NCBI GenBank assembly: GCA_903828675.1
Contig: CAIKND010000225.1
Location: 1 to 64,000 of the forward strand
Length of the DNA: 64,000 nt
Direction of reading: 5' to 3'
From: an uncultured Acidobacteriaceae bacterium
GTDB lineage: Bacteria; Acidobacteriota; Terriglobia; Terriglobales; Acidobacteriaceae
Shown: in pieces, positions 15,841 through 24,427 of the stretch
Numbering within the stretch: position 1 is the stretch's first letter
Layout of the letters: each line of letters starts with the position of its first letter
The notes under the pieces: generated by a model
The model's input: the letters and a program-made list of their open reading frames with translations, nothing else
Database searches by the model: none
What the model was told of the DNA's origin: nothing
Translations under genes and position numbers: made by a program

Positions 15841-16872
15841 ATGGGATTCCTCCACAAACTCGTTGAAAAAAGGCAGCTAAGCCGCCCCGCTATGCGGGTG
15901 GTCTGGGTTGTGCTCCTTACATCTGTGTCCTGCCTTTCTGCCAGGGCGCAGGATGCGGCCACCTCCGGCTTTGCTTCACCCCAGGTTGAACACGCCCCAA
16001 CTCCTGCGGATATGCTTCGCGAGTTCGATGCAGAGCCGGAGTCCGACTACCGGCTTGCCGAGGGCGACGAAATCCGCATCGAAGTGTGGGCGAGACCTGA
16101 ACTCAGCGGTAAGTTTGTCGTAGGTCCCGATGGAAAAATCACCCTCTCCTATGCTGGCGCGCTGAAGGTTGTGGACCTGACACGCAGCGAAGTCGAGGCT
16201 GTTGCCGTAAAGCAGTGGAAGGACTATTACGAGAATCTGAAGGTTACGGTCAGCATCGAGCATTACGAAGGCAATCGAATCACCGTGCTCGGCCGGGTGG
16301 CAACGCCCGGTGTCCTGCACTTTGACCGCCAGCCCACGCTGCTTGAAGCCGTCGCCCGCGCCGGTGCAATGCCCACCTACGGATCGGCCAAGGAGAAGCA
16401 GGGCCTTACCCGCTGCATCCTTTTCCGCGGAACCGACAAGGTGGCCTGGATCGATCTCCATAGCCTGCTAACCGGTGGCAACCTGGCCCTCAACATCCAC
16501 CTCCGCCGCGACGACACGCTCTATCTGCCCGATGGCAACGACCAGCTCGTATACGTGATGGGAGAGGTTCTCCGCCCAGGTGCTATCAATCTCACCCCGA
16601 ACATGACATTCATGGATGCGCTTTCCCAGGCTGGCGGACCTACCAAGGATGCGGGTTCAAGAATCCAGCTTGTGCGTCACTCCGCCGGAATCGAACGCGA
16701 AATTGCCATGAGCCAGATCCTCCACCGGGGCCCCAGTCCTGATGTCGCCCTGCAGAGCGGGGACATCATCTACATTCCGCGCAGCGGCCTGGCAAAGGTC
16801 GGCTACCTCATGCAGCAACTCAGCCCGGCCACCTCTTACGTTCTTTTTGCCAGCGGAGTAAAAAACTTCTAG
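15841..16872 (+). CDS. Polysaccharide export protein, Wza family (outer-membrane, SLBB)
   Basis: 343 residues. A signal peptide (MRVVWVVLLTSVSCLSARAQ) is followed by the Poly_export motif YRLAEGDEIRIEVWARPELSG..VGPDGKITLSYAG and two SLBB-like blocks (ITVLGRVATPGVL; VYVMGEVLRPGAI). No lipobox Cys follows the signal cleavage region, so it may not be a lipoprotein. The ATG at 15841 leaves a 17-residue leader before the signal peptide; ATG 15892 is the alternative. It heads a tightly packed operon that runs to 24047. Confidence 0.88.
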   Translation: MGFLHKLVEKRQLSRPAMRVVWVVLLTSVSCLSARAQDAATSGFASPQVEHAPTPADMLREFDAEPESDYRLAEGDEIRIEVWARPELSGKFVVGPDGKITLSYAGALKVVDLTRSEVEAVAVKQWKDYYENLKVTVSIEHYEGNRITVLGRVATPGVLHFDRQPTLLEAVARAGAMPTYGSAKEKQGLTRCILFRGTDKVAWIDLHSLLTGGNLALNIHLRRDDTLYLPDGNDQLVYVMGEVLRPGAINLTPNMTFMDALSQAGGPTKDAGSRIQLVRHSAGIEREIAMSQILHRGPSPDVALQSGDIIYIPRSGLAKVGYLMQQLSPATSYVLFASGVKNF

Positions 16873-16874
16873 CC

Positions 16875-18947
16875 ATGACCCACGAACCCATCAGTAAACA
16901 GGAACAGACCGATCAGCCCACCGGCTCCGGACGCGCCATCGACATTTTGGGCGCTCTCCGCAGGCACTGGATGAAGGGGCTTGCCGTCTTCTTCATCGTC
17001 ACCCTGCTTGGCTCTCCCGTCGCATGGAAGAAGGGCAAAGCCTCTTATCGCAGTGAGGGTGTCATCTACATCTCGCCGCACAACTGGCGCAATCTGGACG
17101 CGGATGAGGAACAGCAGATCCAGTCCAACAACCAGTTCCGCGAATACATGGAACAGCAGGTTCACACCATCAATCGCTACGACATTGTCCTGCCTGTGGT
17201 GCAGGGAGATTCTGCCGGAGCCCGGTTCTTCCGCAAAGCGAATGAGGATGACCGTCACGTCACCGATCGCCTTCGCGGAGCGCTGCAGATTGCGGCCGTC
17301 CCAGATACCTACCAGATGACTGTTGCCCTCGATGGCGAAAAGCCGGACGGACTTGCCGAAGTTGTGAATGCAGTTATGGAAAATTTCATTCAGATAGCCC
17401 GCAAGGAAATGTTCTACGACAGTGACTCACGCCTCAAGAATCTGGACGAAGAACGAACCCGCATTCAGGACGAAATCGCCCATGCAGTAGAGCAACGGGA
17501 CCAGATCGCCGAGAAGCTTGGTACAACCCTCTTCAATGGCGGTGTCATCAACAACTACGAGAAGGTGGCCGGGGAAAACATGGCCGCGCTGATGGATGCC
17601 CGCCGCGAGCGGATTACTGCTGAGGCATCCCTCGGCGGTCGAGCCGGCGAAGGCGATATCGAGCAGGGAATCCAGGCTGCCGCTGCAGCCCAGGCCGACC
17701 GCGATCCCGCTCTGGCCAGCTACCGGTCTGCGCTCATCAATCGCCGCGCGGAACTCGTCCTGCGCATCCAGGGGCTTGCCCCCCGGCACGAAGGCCGGAT
17801 TGCCGCCGAGAAGGATATCGCCGCCATCGATGCCGAACTGGAGCGCGCCACCACAGAGGCCAAAAAGCTGGCGGCTGGCAACCTCCACAGCCTGCAACGC
17901 GGCAAACTGGCCCAAAGCTCGGCTCTTGAAAGCCGCCTTTCCGAGCAGGCCAATCAGATTCAGGTCCGGGCCAACGAATATATGCGGAACTACCAGTTGG
18001 CGATCAGCATGGGGGACGAACTTGACCGCCTTCGCAAGCGCCTCAATGCCACTGAGGACCGCATCAGTACTTTGCAATTGGAGGTCAAGGCGCCCGGCAG
18101 CGTGCGCATCTTCTCTGCTGCCATGACGCCTCAGATTCCCGTCTCGGGCGGACGCAAAAAGCTCTTGATCATGGTTCTTTTCGCTGCCCTTCTGCTGGGC
18201 TTTGCAGTGCCAGTCGCCATCGACTACCTTGATCCCACAGTACGTTCCGCGGGCGAACTCGAGGCTGTCCTCGGCCTACCGGTCACCGGCTGGTTGCCCC
18301 GATCCAGCGGCGCGGACCTGCTCTCCAAGGAAGTACTTCGTCTGGCCGTCACCGTGCGTCGAAACATCAACAACCTCACCTCGGGGGCCCTGGTTGTCTC
18401 TGCTCTTCGACACGGCTCGGGTTCCAGCACCATTGCCCTTGCCATGGGTAAAGCACTTGACAAGCTCGGGATTCGCACGCTGGTCATCGAAATAAATCCA
18501 AAGACTCCCGATGAACGGTATGTCGAGGGCGGAGCCCATCCCGGATATGTGCAATGGATCGCGTGCCGGGCCAGCCTCCAGGAGTGCATCAATCCTGCCA
18601 CTTTCGAATTCCCTGCGCGCATCGCCACCGGCCACGGCGCGAATGAACTGGAACTCATGGCAGGCAGCATGACGCGCCTTCTCATCGACGAAGCCCGAAA
18701 GGAATTCGACCTCGTACTCATTGATGCGACACCGGTTACGGTTTCACTTCTTACCGAGGAACTGATTCGTGATCTCGATTCCGTACTGCTCGTTTCCCAG
18801 GCTCACGTAGACAAACGCAAAGAGATCAAAGCTGCAATAAAAACCATCGAGCGTCTGCGGCCGCGCACCTTCGGTTCGATTATCAACAAAGTCGCATTCG
18901 GAAATCGAAAGGAATCCTGTGATACCCCTGCTTTACTCGCTGCATAG
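16875..18947 (+). CDS. Wzc-like polysaccharide co-polymerase with degenerate ATPase domain
   Basis: 690 residues. Wzz-type chain-length domain with a first membrane helix (about 35-52), a long periplasmic coiled-coil region and a second helix (about 434-456). A BY-kinase-like domain follows. Its Walker A equivalent reads RHGSGSST, without the essential Lys, and the Walker A' position reads LVIEINP instead of the usual LLIDAD. Walker B (DLVLIDATP) is kept. There is no C-terminal tyrosine cluster. It probably controls chain length or export without kinase activity. It starts 3 bases after wza. Confidence 0.85.
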   Translation: MTHEPISKQEQTDQPTGSGRAIDILGALRRHWMKGLAVFFIVTLLGSPVAWKKGKASYRSEGVIYISPHNWRNLDADEEQQIQSNNQFREYMEQQVHTINRYDIVLPVVQGDSAGARFFRKANEDDRHVTDRLRGALQIAAVPDTYQMTVALDGEKPDGLAEVVNAVMENFIQIARKEMFYDSDSRLKNLDEERTRIQDEIAHAVEQRDQIAEKLGTTLFNGGVINNYEKVAGENMAALMDARRERITAEASLGGRAGEGDIEQGIQAAAAAQADRDPALASYRSALINRRAELVLRIQGLAPRHEGRIAAEKDIAAIDAELERATTEAKKLAAGNLHSLQRGKLAQSSALESRLSEQANQIQVRANEYMRNYQLAISMGDELDRLRKRLNATEDRISTLQLEVKAPGSVRIFSAAMTPQIPVSGGRKKLLIMVLFAALLLGFAVPVAIDYLDPTVRSAGELEAVLGLPVTGWLPRSSGADLLSKEVLRLAVTVRRNINNLTSGALVVSALRHGSGSSTIALAMGKALDKLGIRTLVIEINPKTPDERYVEGGAHPGYVQWIACRASLQECINPATFEFPARIATGHGANELELMAGSMTRLLIDEARKEFDLVLIDATPVTVSLLTEELIRDLDSVLLVSQAHVDKRKEIKAAIKTIERLRPRTFGSIINKVAFGNRKESCDTPALLAA

Positions 18948-19974
18948 CGGCAATCTCTATGGAACAGAGCGCATGGCGTTGGCCACTGCGCAGGCCCTTG
19001 GGCCGGAATTCCAGGTAGTGATCATCGCCCCCGAGGGGCCGGTACACGGCGAAGCTCGCCGGTTGGGGTTTGAGACCATAATTTACCGCAGCCCGCTGCA
19101 GTATCTGTGGGCCATTCGCCCCTACTTCGCGGCTCACCTCCGGGTGCTCTCCATCAACACCCGCGTCCTCCATTCACTTGCTGCCGCAGTCTGGGAACGG
19201 CTTTACTGGCGCAAATCGGCCAACCTCCAGGTCGTCCACGGTGGCGCACAGGAGCACCTCAGCTACGGACGCAAGAAACTCCTTCGCTATTTCGGAGTGA
19301 AACAGGTGGCTGTTTCGAATTACGTCAAGGAACGTCTGATAGCCAACGGCTCCGACCCCGGCGGCATTCGCGTGATCGAGAACTTCCTTACCGATCAGCG
19401 CGCCAATCCTGAGATCATCCGGCCCGTGTTCACCCAATCCGGCGTTCGGCGCGTGCTCATCGTCTCCCGCCTGGACCCCATCAAGCGCATCGATCTGCTC
19501 ATGGACGCAATCGACCTTGAACCCACTTTGCGCTCTATCGAATTCCGCATCCTGGGTAGTGGCGAAGACGAGCAACGCTTGCGCCAGCGCGCCTCTGAGG
19601 GATATCCCAACGTACATTTCCTCGGCTTCAGGTCTAACGCCGCTGAAGAAATGGCCGCCGCCGACATGCTCCTCCACCTCTGTTCCGAGGAGCCCTTTGG
19701 CCTGGCGATCCTCGAAGCCATGGCCGCCCGATTGCCGATCCTGGTCCCCGACCGGGGTGGTGCCAGCGACATCGTGGTCTCTGAAGTTTCCGGAATGCAC
19801 TTCTATTCCAACGACGCACGCAGTTTGGCATCCCAATTGCACTTCTTTAAATCGGCAAGCGCCGATCGACTCAATCAATTCGCGCAAGGGGCCGTGAAAA
19901 GGCTCCTGTCCAACTACTCCGCCTCATACGGCGCTCGACAGTATCGCAAGCTGATTAAGGAATGCTGGGCATGA
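18919..19974 (+). CDS. Glycosyltransferase family 4
   Basis: 351 residues. MIPLLYSLHSGNLYGTERMAL at the N-terminus, VHGGAQEHL and VSRLDPIKRIDLLMDAI in the middle, and EEPFGLAILEAMAARLPILVPDRGG (donor site) near the end. The start is GTG 18919 with GAAAGGA upstream, overlapping the Wzc-like gene by 29 bases. Part of the wza operon. Confidence 0.85.
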   Translation: MIPLLYSLHSGNLYGTERMALATAQALGPEFQVVIIAPEGPVHGEARRLGFETIIYRSPLQYLWAIRPYFAAHLRVLSINTRVLHSLAAAVWERLYWRKSANLQVVHGGAQEHLSYGRKKLLRYFGVKQVAVSNYVKERLIANGSDPGGIRVIENFLTDQRANPEIIRPVFTQSGVRRVLIVSRLDPIKRIDLLMDAIDLEPTLRSIEFRILGSGEDEQRLRQRASEGYPNVHFLGFRSNAAEEMAAADMLLHLCSEEPFGLAILEAMAARLPILVPDRGGASDIVVSEVSGMHFYSNDARSLASQLHFFKSASADRLNQFAQGAVKRLLSNYSASYGARQYRKLIKECWA

Positions 19975-20963
19975 ACAGAAACGTATCCATAGTGATCATA
20001 GGCAGGAATGAGGGAGCACGCCTCGTAAGGTGCCTCGAATCGGTCCGGGCGATGGTGGGCCGGAATTCCGCCGTGGAGATTGTCTATGTCGATTCCGGAT
20101 CCACTGATGGCAGTATTCACTGCGCCTTGCATTTCGGCGCGAGTGTTGTTTCGTTGACCGGCCGCTGCTCCGCCGCCCGTGCCCGCAACGCTGGATGGCT
20201 CGCCGCCGATGGCGAGTGGATTCTTTTCTTGGACGGCGATACCGTGGTCCATCCCGGGTTTCTACAGGCGGCTCTCAAGCACACGGTCAATCCCCGCATC
20301 GCCGCCGTCTGGGGACACCGCCGGGAGCTTCATCCAACCGCCAACTTTTATCATCGTGTTCTTGATCTTGACTGGGTCTACGCGCCCGGCCCCAGCGAGT
20401 TCTGCGGCGGAGACGTGCTGATGCGCCGCACTGCCCTCGAACAGACAGGCGGCTTTGACGATGCGCTGATCGCTGGCGAGGAGCCGGAATTGTGCGCCCG
20501 TTTGCGCGGACAAGGCCTCGAGATTCTCCATATCGATGCCCCTATGACAGGCCACGACCTGGCCATCACGCGGTTCTCTCAGTACTGGAAGCGCGCCGTC
20601 CGCGCCGGCTATGCCTATGCCCAACTGGAACGGATAACCCGCGATTACCCACAACCTATGTGGCACGGGGAGACTACGCGCAATGCTGTTCGTGCTTTCA
20701 CGCTGGCCGGCCTTCTCCTCCTCTTTCCGGTCTCTTCAATCCTTCTTGGCAATTGGATTCCTCTAGCCCTCGCCATAGCGCTGGGACTCGCGCTGCTGGT
20801 GCGTAGCGCCTTACGTGCAAGCTGGAAGGCTGCCAGTTCGTTTACTCTTCTCTGCTACGCAATGCACAGCCATTTCCAGCAGTTTCCGATTCTTGCAGGC
20901 CAGATCGCTTACCGGCGCGATATGGTTTTTGCCCGCCGCCGCGACCTGATCGAGTACAAATGA
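19971..20963 (+). CDS. Glycosyltransferase family 2 with C-terminal membrane segments
   Basis: 330 residues. GT2 motifs SIVIIGRNEGARLVRCL, VYVDSGSTDGS, ARNAGWLAA and LFLDGDTVVHPGFL (DxD), then FCGGDVLMRR. A C-terminal pair of hydrophobic helices (AFTLAGLLLLFPVSSILLG, LALAIALGLALLVRSAL) suggests membrane association. The ATGA overlap with the preceding stop gives start 19971; ATG 19962 is the alternative. Confidence 0.85.
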   Translation: MNRNVSIVIIGRNEGARLVRCLESVRAMVGRNSAVEIVYVDSGSTDGSIHCALHFGASVVSLTGRCSAARARNAGWLAADGEWILFLDGDTVVHPGFLQAALKHTVNPRIAAVWGHRRELHPTANFYHRVLDLDWVYAPGPSEFCGGDVLMRRTALEQTGGFDDALIAGEEPELCARLRGQGLEILHIDAPMTGHDLAITRFSQYWKRAVRAGYAYAQLERITRDYPQPMWHGETTRNAVRAFTLAGLLLLFPVSSILLGNWIPLALAIALGLALLVRSALRASWKAASSFTLLCYAMHSHFQQFPILAGQIAYRRDMVFARRRDLIEYK

Positions 20964-21550
20964 ACAACCTCTTCAAACGCTCACTCTCCGCGGCAATGAT
21001 CGCCGTTCTCCGTCCCGCCACTGGCCTCCTTGATGCCGCGACCCGACTATTTGCCTTTGCACGCTTTGCCGCCCGCCTTCACTCGCCACTCGACGCGTCG
21101 GTTGTGGTCCTCGGCGCGCCTGAAGTGCGTGGAACCGGCAACATCATTCCCGGTCGTGAGTTGTATCTCTATCCAGATCTCTACCTTGAGACACAGGAGC
21201 AGGGACGAATCGACATCGGCGACGATGTCGTGATCTCCCGTGGCGTTCACCTTGTGAGCTATTACTCGATCAGCATCGGAGAGGGTGCCATGATCGGCGA
21301 GTATGTGAGCGTTCGCGATGCAAACCACGCCTATGGGTCAGGCCTAATACGCTCCGCAGGACACACGGGCGGCCCTATCGTCATCGGACGCAATGCCTGG
21401 ATCGGGCGCGGCGCTGCCATCCTTGCGGGTGTGACCATTGGGGATAACGCGGTGGTCGCTGCAAATGCCGTCGTCAACCGCGACGTCGCCCCCGATACGG
21501 TAGTCGCCGGCGTTCCCGCCCGGCAGCTTCTTCGGGAGCGTGCGGCATGA
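20960..21550 (+). CDS. Hexapeptide-repeat acyltransferase (WbbJ/LacA-type)
   Basis: 196 residues. A left-handed beta-helix with repeats IDIGDDVVISRGVHL, ISIGEGAMIGEYVSV, DANH (catalytic His region), IVIGRNAWIGRGAAI and VTIGDNAVVAANAVV. The end VVAGVPARQL is typical of maltose/galactoside acetyltransferase relatives. It likely O-acetylates a sugar of the repeat unit. The start overlaps the previous stop (ATGA). Confidence 0.88.
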   Translation: MNNLFKRSLSAAMIAVLRPATGLLDAATRLFAFARFAARLHSPLDASVVVLGAPEVRGTGNIIPGRELYLYPDLYLETQEQGRIDIGDDVVISRGVHLVSYYSISIGEGAMIGEYVSVRDANHAYGSGLIRSAGHTGGPIVIGRNAWIGRGAAILAGVTIGDNAVVAANAVVNRDVAPDTVVAGVPARQLLRERAA

Positions 21551-22812
21551 AGCGGATTCTGCTCAGCGCATACCAATGCGCCCCCGGCGCAGGCAGCGTC
21601 TCGCAGATCGGGTGGGAATGGTACTCCCGGCTTGCAGCCTCGACGCACGTAACCCTCGCCACCCACGTTCGAAATCGGGAAGCGTTGGAGCGCGCCGGGG
21701 CTCCACTGCCGAACACCGAAGTCATTTACATTGACACGGAATGGCTTGCTGGTCCGCTCTATGGCTTGGCAAAACGGCTCTTTCCCAACAGCGAACACTC
21801 GGTCTTCCTGCTCTCATCACTTGATTTCTTCGCCTACGATGCCGCCCTTGTTTGCGAGGCGCGCCAGCGTATGCGCACGGGAGCAGCCTGGGATGTGGTC
21901 CACGCGGTTACGCCTGTCTCGCCTTCCTCGTTCAGCCGCCTGCCTGCTCTCGGATTGCCTGTAGTCCGTGGCCCCTTGAACGGCGGCCTGAGAACCCCCT
22001 CCCAGTTCCCGGAGCTAATGAAGGCCGACAGTGCCTGGCTCTACTCTCTGCGCGACCTCACCCGCCCACTGCGCGCTCTGCTCGGTCGTCGCGGCGCTGG
22101 CAACGTAATCCTCGCCGCCAACAAATCCACCACGAGCAGCCTCACTCGTCAGGAACGTGCGGTGGCCCGCCCCATGATGGAGATTGCCGTAGACCCCGCG
22201 CAGTTTGTCGCGACCCCTTGGCCAGCCGCTCCAACCGTGGACAATCCTCTGCGGCTCGTCTTTGTCGGCCGCCTGATTCCCGCCAAGGCGCTTTCGCTCC
22301 TGTTCGACGCCATGATCGAGCTCAAAAGCGAATTCCCTGTCCATCTCACAGTCATCGGCGATGGTCCCATGCGTGATACATGGGAGCGCCACGCCGCCCC
22401 ACTTGGCAACGCCGTTCAGTTCACCGGCGCCCAGGCAGCAGCCTTTGTCGCCAGCGCCATCGAGCGCTCGCATGCGCTGTGCCTTCCAAGTGTCCGCGAG
22501 TCCGGAGGCGCCGTTTTGCTTGAGGCCATGAGCTGCGGCCGGCCTGTCATCGGCATCGCTCATGGTGGTCCGGGAGAGATCATCACTCCCGAGGTTGGCT
22601 GGCTTGTCCAACCCTTCAATGTTCGCGCAGTCATCGAAGGACTCAAGGATGCGCTTCGCGATATCTTTACCCATCCGGCCGCATGGAGCCAGCGTGGACG
22701 CCGTGGACGCGAGTTCGCTGAAACCAGCCATTCCTGGGATGCTCGCCTCAGCCGGATCGGCGAAATCTACAACGAACTTGCCCCCCTCGGGGCTGACGGG
22801 AGTGTCCGATGA
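21547..22812 (+). CDS. Glycosyltransferase family 4/1 (GT-B)
   Basis: 421 residues. It begins MKRILLSAYQCAPGAGSVSQIGWEW, with VRGPLNGGL in the acceptor domain, LVFVGRLIPAKALSLLFDAM at the domain join, and RESGGAVLLEAMSCGRPVIGIAHGG as donor-binding site. ATGA overlap with the acetyltransferase gene. The RESGG/GGPGE block is the usual catalytic EX7E-type region of GT4 enzymes. Confidence 0.87.
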   Translation: MKRILLSAYQCAPGAGSVSQIGWEWYSRLAASTHVTLATHVRNREALERAGAPLPNTEVIYIDTEWLAGPLYGLAKRLFPNSEHSVFLLSSLDFFAYDAALVCEARQRMRTGAAWDVVHAVTPVSPSSFSRLPALGLPVVRGPLNGGLRTPSQFPELMKADSAWLYSLRDLTRPLRALLGRRGAGNVILAANKSTTSSLTRQERAVARPMMEIAVDPAQFVATPWPAAPTVDNPLRLVFVGRLIPAKALSLLFDAMIELKSEFPVHLTVIGDGPMRDTWERHAAPLGNAVQFTGAQAAAFVASAIERSHALCLPSVRESGGAVLLEAMSCGRPVIGIAHGGPGEIITPEVGWLVQPFNVRAVIEGLKDALRDIFTHPAAWSQRGRRGREFAETSHSWDARLSRIGEIYNELAPLGADGSVR

Positions 22813-24047
22813 ACTCGCCCATTAACTATCTTCTGGTCACGCATATTCCCTTTACCCGTAATGCTGCCGGGGAACCGGTTGTAGACAGACTCTGGGCGCG
22901 CGATCTCCTTGCGCTTGCTCAGTCATTCGGCTCGGTTCGCGTGGCCGCGCCAGAGATTCCGTACTCCGCCGACTTCCAGACATGGGGTCCCGACGCCGCA
23001 CCCCTTCCTCCCGGCTGCGGGGTCATATTCGCCGGCTTTCCAGCAATCCGGTCGCGGCTCGATGTATGGAGATGGCCTTTCATTCGTGGTGTCCTGCGCC
23101 GTGAAGTCCGCAAGGCTGATCTCGTCCACTCCTCCAATCCCTTTGCCCCATGGGTCGGTCTGCGCTACGCTCATGACCTTGCCGTAAAGCTCCGCAAAAA
23201 AACCTTGGTCGTCGTCGCCGAGGACTTTGTCGACATGCTTTCCTGGGAATGGCTGCGCACCGCGCCCTCAAAGTTTCAGCGCTTGCGCCGCGCCTCACAG
23301 CTTCGCGCTCTTGAGAAGACAGTGCGCCAAATGGTGGCCACTGCCTCGCTTACATTCCTGCACACTCCCGCCGCTGTTGAACGCTTCCGGCTTTCCGCTG
23401 CCAACGGTATCGCCATCCGTCAGGCTCTCCATGACGAATCGGAAGTAATTTCCGTTAAAAGCGTCGAAGAGCGCATTGCTTCTCTCGCTGCCGGCCGACC
23501 GCTTCGCATTGCTTCAGCTTGCCGCCACTCAGGTCTCAAAGGGCTTGAGATGCTCATTCTCGCCATCGGCTTGCTCAAGGAACGCGGTATCCGCGTTGAA
23601 GCCGCACTGTACGGAAGCGGCCCGAATACCGAAAAGCTCAAGGCCCTCATCGAGTCTCGTGGCCTGGCGGACCAGGTGGCTCTGCCCGGTCCTGTCTCCC
23701 CCGGTGCGCCCCTCTATCAAGCGCTGGCTGCGTTCGATCTCTTCGCCATGGCGCACAGGACCACGGATTTCGGACGGGCTTTCTGGGATGCCATGGCCTG
23801 CGGCCTGCCAGTAGTCGCCTTCCGCACACCCGCCTCGCAGGATACGGTGAGGGACCGCGTGGACGGATTCATCACCCCCCTCGACGACCCGCAGAGTCTC
23901 TCCGAAGAACTCGGATACCTCAATGAAAATCGCCAGATGCTTGGTGATGCTGCTAAGGCCGCTCGGCGTCGGGCCCTCGAAAACACCCGCGGCGCTTGGT
24001 TCAATATGCGTGCGCAATGGATACGTGATCTGTTTTTGCATGGTTGA
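22809..24047 (+). CDS. Glycosyltransferase family 4 (GT-B)
   Basis: 412 residues. It starts MNSPINYLLVTHIPFTRNAAGEPVVDRLW. The second domain has ASACRHSGLKGLEMLILAI, ALYGSGPNTEKLKALI and DFGRAFWDAMACGLPVVAF as donor site. It is the last gene of the operon that begins with wza, with an ATGA overlap with its upstream neighbour. It converges on the Hpt gene 39 bases away; no clear terminator hairpin lies between. Confidence 0.85.
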   Translation: MNSPINYLLVTHIPFTRNAAGEPVVDRLWARDLLALAQSFGSVRVAAPEIPYSADFQTWGPDAAPLPPGCGVIFAGFPAIRSRLDVWRWPFIRGVLRREVRKADLVHSSNPFAPWVGLRYAHDLAVKLRKKTLVVVAEDFVDMLSWEWLRTAPSKFQRLRRASQLRALEKTVRQMVATASLTFLHTPAAVERFRLSAANGIAIRQALHDESEVISVKSVEERIASLAAGRPLRIASACRHSGLKGLEMLILAIGLLKERGIRVEAALYGSGPNTEKLKALIESRGLADQVALPGPVSPGAPLYQALAAFDLFAMAHRTTDFGRAFWDAMACGLPVVAFRTPASQDTVRDRVDGFITPLDDPQSLSEELGYLNENRQMLGDAAKAARRRALENTRGAWFNMRAQWIRDLFLHG

Positions 24048-24086
24048 GATTTGGCCTGAGCAACGCACTTCCCGCCTGTACCCGGT

Positions 24087-24389
24087 TCAGACGCTGCGCA
24101 GCTCAAGCTTGCCCACCAATGCCTGCCAAGTCTCGATCGATGCGGCAGCAGCCGCCCTATCGCCGGCTTTGCACTGCATCTCCAGAGTTCGCGCCAGTTG
24201 GCCCAGTTCTGTCAAATTAAAGTAACCGGCCGATCCCTTGATCTTGTGCGCAATCCGCCCCAGATCCTCCAGGGCGCCGCTCTCCAGCAGTCCGGCAAGC
24301 TGCGCACTCTCCCTCAGCAGGTTCTCTTCAAACTCCGGCAATAATTCTTCGAAAAACGGCTCCACCCGTTCCCGCCAATGCTTGTCCAC
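24087..24389 (-). CDS. Stand-alone Hpt (histidine phosphotransfer) protein
   Basis: 100 residues. A four-helix Hpt domain with IAHKIKGSAGYF (His48 as phospho-acceptor), preceded by FEENLLRESAQLAGLLESG. Hpt proteins carry phosphate between a hybrid kinase receiver and a final response regulator. It is encoded 38 bases after the sigma-54 regulator gene in the same direction, so that protein is the likely target. No hybrid kinase dedicated to it is visible nearby. Confidence 0.9.
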   Translation of the reverse strand: MDKHWRERVEPFFEELLPEFEENLLRESAQLAGLLESGALEDLGRIAHKIKGSAGYFNLTELGQLARTLEMQCKAGDRAAAAASIETWQALVGKLELRSV

Positions 24390-24427
24390 TCCCTGAATCC
24401 TCTCTTCCGAGCGGGCCCGCCCTTTAC

